DNA of 11,290 nucleotides, taken from assembly GCA_027310735.1 (NCBI GenBank), contig DAIDAH010000072.1, forward strand, positions 1 through 11,290, written 5' to 3'. Shown here piece by piece: positions 7,956 through 11,290 of the stretch. A program made the position numbers and the translations under genes. Position 1 is the first letter of the stretch. Each line of letters begins with the position of its first letter. The notes under the pieces are model-generated. The model searched no databases and was not told the DNA's origin. It saw only the letters and a program-made list of their open reading frames with translations. The stretch is from Methylotenera sp. (GTDB lineage: Bacteria; Pseudomonadota; Gammaproteobacteria; Burkholderiales; Methylophilaceae).

Positions 7956-7982
7956 ATATATAAACTCAAACGATGAGTATGT

Positions 7983-8414
7983 CTATTTTACTGCTGTTGT
8001 TTTTGATTCTCTTGTAGCGTTTACGCTGGTGATTGGTGATTTTTCTAATGAAATAGTCACTTGTTCAGGATAACAATACATTGCACCGGTAATCATATCT
8101 GTTATACCAAAGTCCAGTAAGACACTAGCCACACCAGCACCAGTAGCACCACTGACAACTTTAATCGTAGATTGCTCATATCCATTTGCATTGCATGTGG
8201 CGATAATGTCATCTTTATCTTTGCCCACATAAATGATATTTGATGTGCTACTAATCCTACCGATGTTTCCATCTCCAACTCTGGTTATTTCACAATTTGT
8301 TTCTTTTGGTTCAAGTATAAATGTAATTGATTGTTGTGTACCTTGCGTTATGCTTGCACAACCAGACACAAGTGATACTAAAGAAATTAGTGAAAAATTT
8401 GTTAAAAGTCTCAT
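7983..8414 (-). CDS. Small putative outer-membrane or periplasmic lipoprotein
   Basis: A 143-residue secreted lipoprotein of unknown function. The N terminus MRLLTNFSLISLVSLVSG-C has a short basic start, a hydrophobic core and a lipobox VSGC with the acylated cysteine at C19. The mature part begins CASITQGTQQSITF, wording seen in a widespread group of small bacterial lipoproteins whose C-terminal half carries a Gly-rich hydrophobic stretch and a TGAMYCYPEQV-like end (here residues 109-119). Mature cysteines C41, C74 and C114 are present. The frame is open 20 codons further upstream, but the start at 8414 is preferred because it puts the signal peptide at the N terminus and has GGGAAG just upstream. 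The gene converges on the aldehyde dehydrogenase and shares its terminator. It stands alone, so context gives no function. Confidence 0.8.
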   Translation of the reverse strand: MRLLTNFSLISLVSLVSGCASITQGTQQSITFILEPKETNCEITRVGDGNIGRISSTSNIIYVGKDKDDIIATCNANGYEQSTIKVVSGATGAGVASVLLDFGITDMITGAMYCYPEQVTISLEKSPITSVNATRESKTTAVK

Positions 8415-8876
8415 GACTACTTCCCATTTTGAATAGTTATATTTTTTATTATTAATAAACATGGCATAAATCAACCTTACTATTACGACTTAATGGCATG
8501 TTTACATGCAAATGCCCATAAAACGTTTTGCAACTACGACACAAGCGACCTGCCCAGTAACATTAAGAATCACTTGAAAGTTAACCCTAATTTCACATCC
8601 TCGCCTAAGAAAAACTAATGTATGGAATATACCACTCTTTTAAATTCATTTTGATTGATAATCTGAGTTTAAAGAGCACTATGCAAGCCAAAGGAATACC
8701 ACTACCTTTACAGTTTCATTGTCCATACGCATAAGGTATTCAATGGTGCTCAGTAAGTTACTGTATACCATAGTCTATAGCGCACTAGCGTAAAACCACT
8801 TAAAATGCATTGCGATTTATGTGACTTCAGTAATCATCAGCATAAAAAAAATTCAACAAAATAGTATTGTGACCTT
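8415..8876. other. 462-base AT-rich intergenic region between divergent genes
   Basis: No convincing gene is seen. It must contain the start signals for the lipoprotein gene (leftward) and the CBS-PAS-GGDEF gene (rightward). ATACC occurs at 8629-8633, 8696-8700 and 8765-8769, and its inverse GGTAT at 8735-8739. GAATACC (8694-8700) and GGTATTC (8735-8741) form a 7-bp inverted repeat. A 13-bp palindrome sits at 8751-8763. The start codon at 8877 has no good Shine-Dalgarno sequence. Confidence 0.6.
8751..8763. promoter_or_regulatory. 13-bp palindrome, possible operator
   Basis: CAGTAA-G-TTACTG is a perfect inverted repeat around one central base. It is framed by GGTAT (8735-8739) and ATACC (8765-8769). 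It lies 113 bases before the CBS-PAS-GGDEF start, where a regulator, for example the XRE protein encoded downstream, could bind. No protein assignment can be made from sequence. Confidence 0.35.
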
Positions 8877-9986
8877 ATGTACACTTCAATGACGTTAAAT
8901 GAAATATGCTCAGTTAATCCGACGACTGTATCCCTAGACACGATACTGTCAGATGTACTTGAAGTCATGAGCAGCATGAGCATCAGCTCCGTAGTTGTTG
9001 TTGAAGGCAGGCGCCCGGTAGGCATCTTTACAGAACGAGATGCGTTATGCATCGTCCCTGAATTACTTGACACTAAAACCACAAAAGTGGGCAGCCTCAT
9101 GAGCAGTAACCCTGTCGTTGCGCCCCAACATCTAGACTTATTCGAGGCATACCACCTTTGTGCCCAAAAGAACATACGCCACCTTATTGTTGTGGATAAG
9201 GAAGGTAATCTATTTGGAATAGCCACTGATACCGACTTTATGAAAGTATTAGGGTTGGATGTGTTTTCTGGTCAGGAGAAAGTCGAAAACATCATGAGCT
9301 TTAACACAAGCTCACTCTCAAAGCATGCCACGCTAAAAGAGGCTATTGTCCTAATGGTTAAATTCAATACACGCGCTATTGTGGTGACTGAAGAAGACAA
9401 ACCAATCGGCATTATCACAGAACGTGACCTAGTTAAACTTGGTCGAGATGGGATTGATAGCAATATACCATTAGTCAATGTGATGTCCAGTTCAGTGATT
9501 ACGGTACAACGCAGCCGCTCAACTTACTTTGCGATTGAACTCATGCGAGAGCAGCAAATACGTACGCTTGCTGTCGTCGATGATCACGGTATATATCAAG
9601 GAATTTTAACTGAGCACGATGTAGTTAAAAAAATAGAAAACCGCTATATCAGCATATTAAATACGATTATTAAAAAACAAGCGGATGACATTGATCGTAT
9701 CCTTCAGGAATTGGATGAAAAACATGTATTATCCGCAGTACTACACGAATCACTGGGCGTTAGCCTGATTATTGCAGACCCAGCTAAAAATGTACGCTAC
9801 TTAAATCCTTCTGCTTCAAAACTGTTTCAACAGTCGACTGAAAGTATTGTTGGTGAACAACTGGAGTTATTATTCAGTAAAATTGGTATGGCAACAGACG
9901 ATCTTTGCATCGCATTAGATGAAGTGCAACGTGGAGCTAGTTACGAATTTGATTTTAGCCACCAGATAAAAGACGAAACACGCTAG
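8877..9986 (+). CDS. Four-CBS-domain sensor with partial PAS domain (N-terminal part of an interrupted CBS-PAS-GGDEF protein)
   Basis: A 369-residue product ending at an in-frame TAG. It has four CBS domains in two tandem pairs (about residues 5-63, 66-128, 133-195 and 197-260). Each ends with an intact G-h-x-T-x-x-D ligand motif: GIFTERD (49-55), GIATDTD (114-120), GIITERD (178-184) and GILTEHD (242-248). This motif binds the ribose/phosphate of adenine nucleotides or S-adenosyl compounds in known CBS proteins, so a nucleotide-sensing role is likely. A helical linker (about 262-288) follows, then a PAS domain (about 290 onward) that is cut in its beta-sheet by the stop codon. No membrane segment is seen. 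The ATG at 8877 lacks a clear ribosome-binding site; an in-frame ATG at 8889 is an alternative. Without readthrough, the product has no output domain. Confidence 0.85.
   Translation: MYTSMTLNEICSVNPTTVSLDTILSDVLEVMSSMSISSVVVVEGRRPVGIFTERDALCIVPELLDTKTTKVGSLMSSNPVVAPQHLDLFEAYHLCAQKNIRHLIVVDKEGNLFGIATDTDFMKVLGLDVFSGQEKVENIMSFNTSSLSKHATLKEAIVLMVKFNTRAIVVTEEDKPIGIITERDLVKLGRDGIDSNIPLVNVMSSSVITVQRSRSTYFAIELMREQQIRTLAVVDDHGIYQGILTEHDVVKKIENRYISILNTIIKKQADDIDRILQELDEKHVLSAVLHESLGVSLIIADPAKNVRYLNPSASKLFQQSTESIVGEQLELLFSKIGMATDDLCIALDEVQRGASYEFDFSHQIKDETR
9984..9986 (+). other. In-frame TAG interrupting the CBS-PAS-PAS-GGDEF gene
   Basis: The codon CGC-TAG-CTA lies inside PAS domain 1. The same frame continues without another stop for 337 codons and encodes the expected rest of that PAS domain (LHVRIAPIQDE), a second PAS and a GGDEF domain. 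The interruption is one codon only, with no frameshift. One-base changes from CAG (Gln) or TGG (Trp) would explain it. It may be a real nonsense mutation, a sequencing error, or a leaky stop. Confidence 0.9.
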
Positions 9987-11000
9987 CTACATGTACGGAT
10001 AGCACCAATTCAAGATGAAAATAACAAGTTACTTGGTTTTGTACAAACGATACAGGATGAAACGGAAAAAAGACATTCTGAACGAAAATTAAAACAAGCC
10101 GCCTCAATTTTTGAAAATACGATTGAAGGCATCATTATCACAGATGCTAATGCCAAAATCCTTTCGGTCAACCCCGCATTTATCAGAATTACTGGTTATG
10201 AAGAGGATGAAGTACGTGGCAAAAATCCAAGTATATTAAGCTCGGGCAAGCAGGATAAAGCTTTCTATCAGCGCTTGTGGGAATCACTGCAATCCAGCGG
10301 TTACTGGCAAGGTGAATTATGGAATCGGCGCAAAAATGGAGAGGCCTATGCCGAATGGCTTACGATTAGTGTCATTCTGGATGCTGATGGCAAAGTAAAA
10401 AATTACATTGCTGTCTTTGCCGACATCACCTCGTCAAAAATAACACATGACGAATTTGAATTTTTAGCACACCATGACCCTCTAACAAACCTGCCAAATC
10501 GCCTGCTATTTAATGCTCGACTGGCTCACTCGCTATCTCGTATCAACCGTACAGGAGACAACTTAGCTGTACTGATGATTGATTTAGATGGATTCAAACT
10601 CATTAACGACCAATTTGGTCATCAGTCTGGCGACCAAGTACTTGAAGTTGTTGCTGAACGCTTGGTTGCCAATACACGCGGCGAGGATACCGTCGCTCGT
10701 TTAGGTGGTGATGAGTTTATAGTATTGTTGGAAGATATTGTAGGAGTCGATGGCGCGATGGATATTGCCAACAAATTAATTCAGGAAATATCACAACCAA
10801 TCATACTGGATACAAATATCATGTTAGTGACAGCAAGCGTTGGCATTGCTCTTTCTTCTACGATAAACAACAAACCAAAAGCGCTGGTCAATCTTGCTGA
10901 TGATGCAATGTACAAAGCAAAAAATGCTGGTAAAAATACTGTCGTATGTGCAGAGGCGCCGCCTCAAAGCAATCTGAAGTTACTGGAAACAAATGTATAA
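9987..11000 (+). CDS. PAS-GGDEF diguanylate cyclase, C-terminal part downstream of an in-frame stop
   Basis: Continuation of the preceding frame, 337 codons. It holds the end of PAS domain 1 with a short helical linker, a complete PAS/PAC domain 2 (about 10110-10440) and a GGDEF domain (about 10455-10950) that would make c-di-GMP from two GTP. GGDEF features are complete: DPLTNLPNR, IDLDGFKLINDQFGH, the RLGGDEF active site (GGDEF at 10704-10718) and a product-inhibition RxxD site (RGED, 10677-10688) five residues before it. No EAL domain is present. There is no ATG, GTG or TTG codon in frame from the stop to a TTG at 10275, in the middle of PAS 2. An independent start would therefore give a 241-residue protein with half a PAS domain, and a full PAS-GGDEF product needs readthrough. 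It may be a pseudogene fragment if the TAG is real. Confidence 0.85.
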   Translation, partial: LHVRIAPIQDENNKLLGFVQTIQDETEKRHSERKLKQAASIFENTIEGIIITDANAKILSVNPAFIRITGYEEDEVRGKNPSILSSGKQDKAFYQRLWESLQSSGYWQGELWNRRKNGEAYAEWLTISVILDADGKVKNYIAVFADITSSKITHDEFEFLAHHDPLTNLPNRLLFNARLAHSLSRINRTGDNLAVLMIDLDGFKLINDQFGHQSGDQVLEVVAERLVANTRGEDTVARLGGDEFIVLLEDIVGVDGAMDIANKLIQEISQPIILDTNIMLVTASVGIALSSTINNKPKALVNLADDAMYKAKNAGKNTVVCAEAPPQSNLKLLETNV

Positions 11001-11290
11001 ATCCCTATTTGGAGTTGTAATTAAGAAGGTTCGTTTAGAACATGGCTTTACACAAGAAAAGTTAGCTTCACAATCTGGTCTAGAACGCACATTCATTTCC
11101 ATGCTAGAGCGAGGAATCAAACAGCCCAGCCTTAAAACCATCAGTAGTCTTGCTAAGGCTGTCGGACTGAAAAATTCTGAATTACTGCATCTGGTTGAAC
11201 ATGAGATTCATTTGGAAAATAGAAAGTTGAACCCCAATGCAGATGCTACAGAGGATCAACGTCGCCTAGATATGTTGGATGCTGAGCGTG
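10993..11290 (+). CDS. XRE/Cro-C1-family helix-turn-helix regulator (3'-truncated by window edge)
   Basis: Ninety-nine codons are visible and the frame is open at the right edge. Residues 6-59 form a typical XRE DNA-binding domain: IKKVRLEHGFTQEKLASQSG contains helices 1-2, LERTFISMLERGIKQPS the recognition helix and turn, and LKTISSLAKAVGL the closing helices. The rest (60-99) is charged and probably helical. The ATG at 10993 overlaps the end of the GGDEF frame by eight bases, with GGA five bases upstream, so translation is probably coupled to the GGDEF gene. It could regulate this locus, but its target is not shown by the sequence. Confidence 0.88.
   Translation, partial: MYKSLFGVVIKKVRLEHGFTQEKLASQSGLERTFISMLERGIKQPSLKTISSLAKAVGLKNSELLHLVEHEIHLENRKLNPNADATEDQRRLDMLDAER

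Noticed and set aside
8415..8474. 20-residue N-terminal extension of the lipoprotein
   Set aside because: It would bury the signal peptide; the internal ATG at 8414 has a better ribosome-binding site and places the lipobox correctly.
8446..8474. Sigma-70-like promoter for the lipoprotein on the minus strand (TTGATT, 17 bases, TAATAA)
   Set aside because: The -10 match is only about three of six in AT-rich DNA, so it cannot be separated from chance.
8483..8511. Second sigma-54-like sequence, TGGCATGTTTACATGC, in the spacer before the CBS gene
   Set aside because: The GG and GC are separated by 11 bases instead of the required 10, and it is almost 400 bases from the start codon.
8618..8734. 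38-codon ATG reading frame in the intergenic region
   Set aside because: No ribosome-binding site, no recognisable motif, and a low-complexity AT-rich setting; likely chance.

Overview
The window looks like chromosomal DNA of a Gram-negative proteobacterium. Evidence: an Rnf complex with proteobacterial-style subunits, a lipobox lipoprotein, a sigma-54 promoter in front of an AcoD/ExaC-type aldehyde dehydrogenase, and a CBS-PAS-GGDEF signalling protein. Base composition is moderate to AT-leaning. A betaproteobacterium (for example Methylophilaceae-like) would fit, but no rRNA or other marker is present, so the lineage is a guess.

Layout. Positions 1-4126 hold the end of an Rnf operon in the order rnfC (5' end outside the window), rnfD, rnfG, rnfE, rnfA, then a 66-residue membrane-anchored Cys/His-rich protein. 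All five junctions are 4-base ATGA stop/start overlaps, so the small gene is translationally tied to the Rnf genes. It resembles NqrM-type maturation factors in layout. An acetyl-CoA synthetase gene follows after 33 bases (4160-6121) with no visible terminator between. A 266-base spacer contains a well-formed -24/-12 sigma-54 promoter and an upstream 12-bp palindrome. It leads into an AcoD-like aldehyde dehydrogenase (6388-7908). A bidirectional hairpin terminator separates this from a convergent small lipoprotein gene on the minus strand (7983-8414). A 462-base AT-rich spacer with recurring ATACC/GGTAT elements and a 13-bp palindrome follows. Next is a gene for four CBS domains, two PAS domains and a GGDEF domain (8877-11000), interrupted by one in-frame TAG at 9984-9986. 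An XRE-family helix-turn-helix regulator overlaps its end by 8 bases and runs off the right edge.

How the genes may work together. Aldehyde dehydrogenase (acetaldehyde to acetate, making NADH) and Acs (acetate to acetyl-CoA) form a two-step C2 assimilation route. The Rnf complex exchanges electrons between NAD(H) and ferredoxin coupled to an ion gradient, so it could use or balance the NADH produced; that metabolic link is inferred from adjacency only. The right-hand part appears to be an independent signalling unit: an adenine-nucleotide-type (CBS) and PAS sensor controlling c-di-GMP synthesis, with a DNA-binding protein coupled to it.
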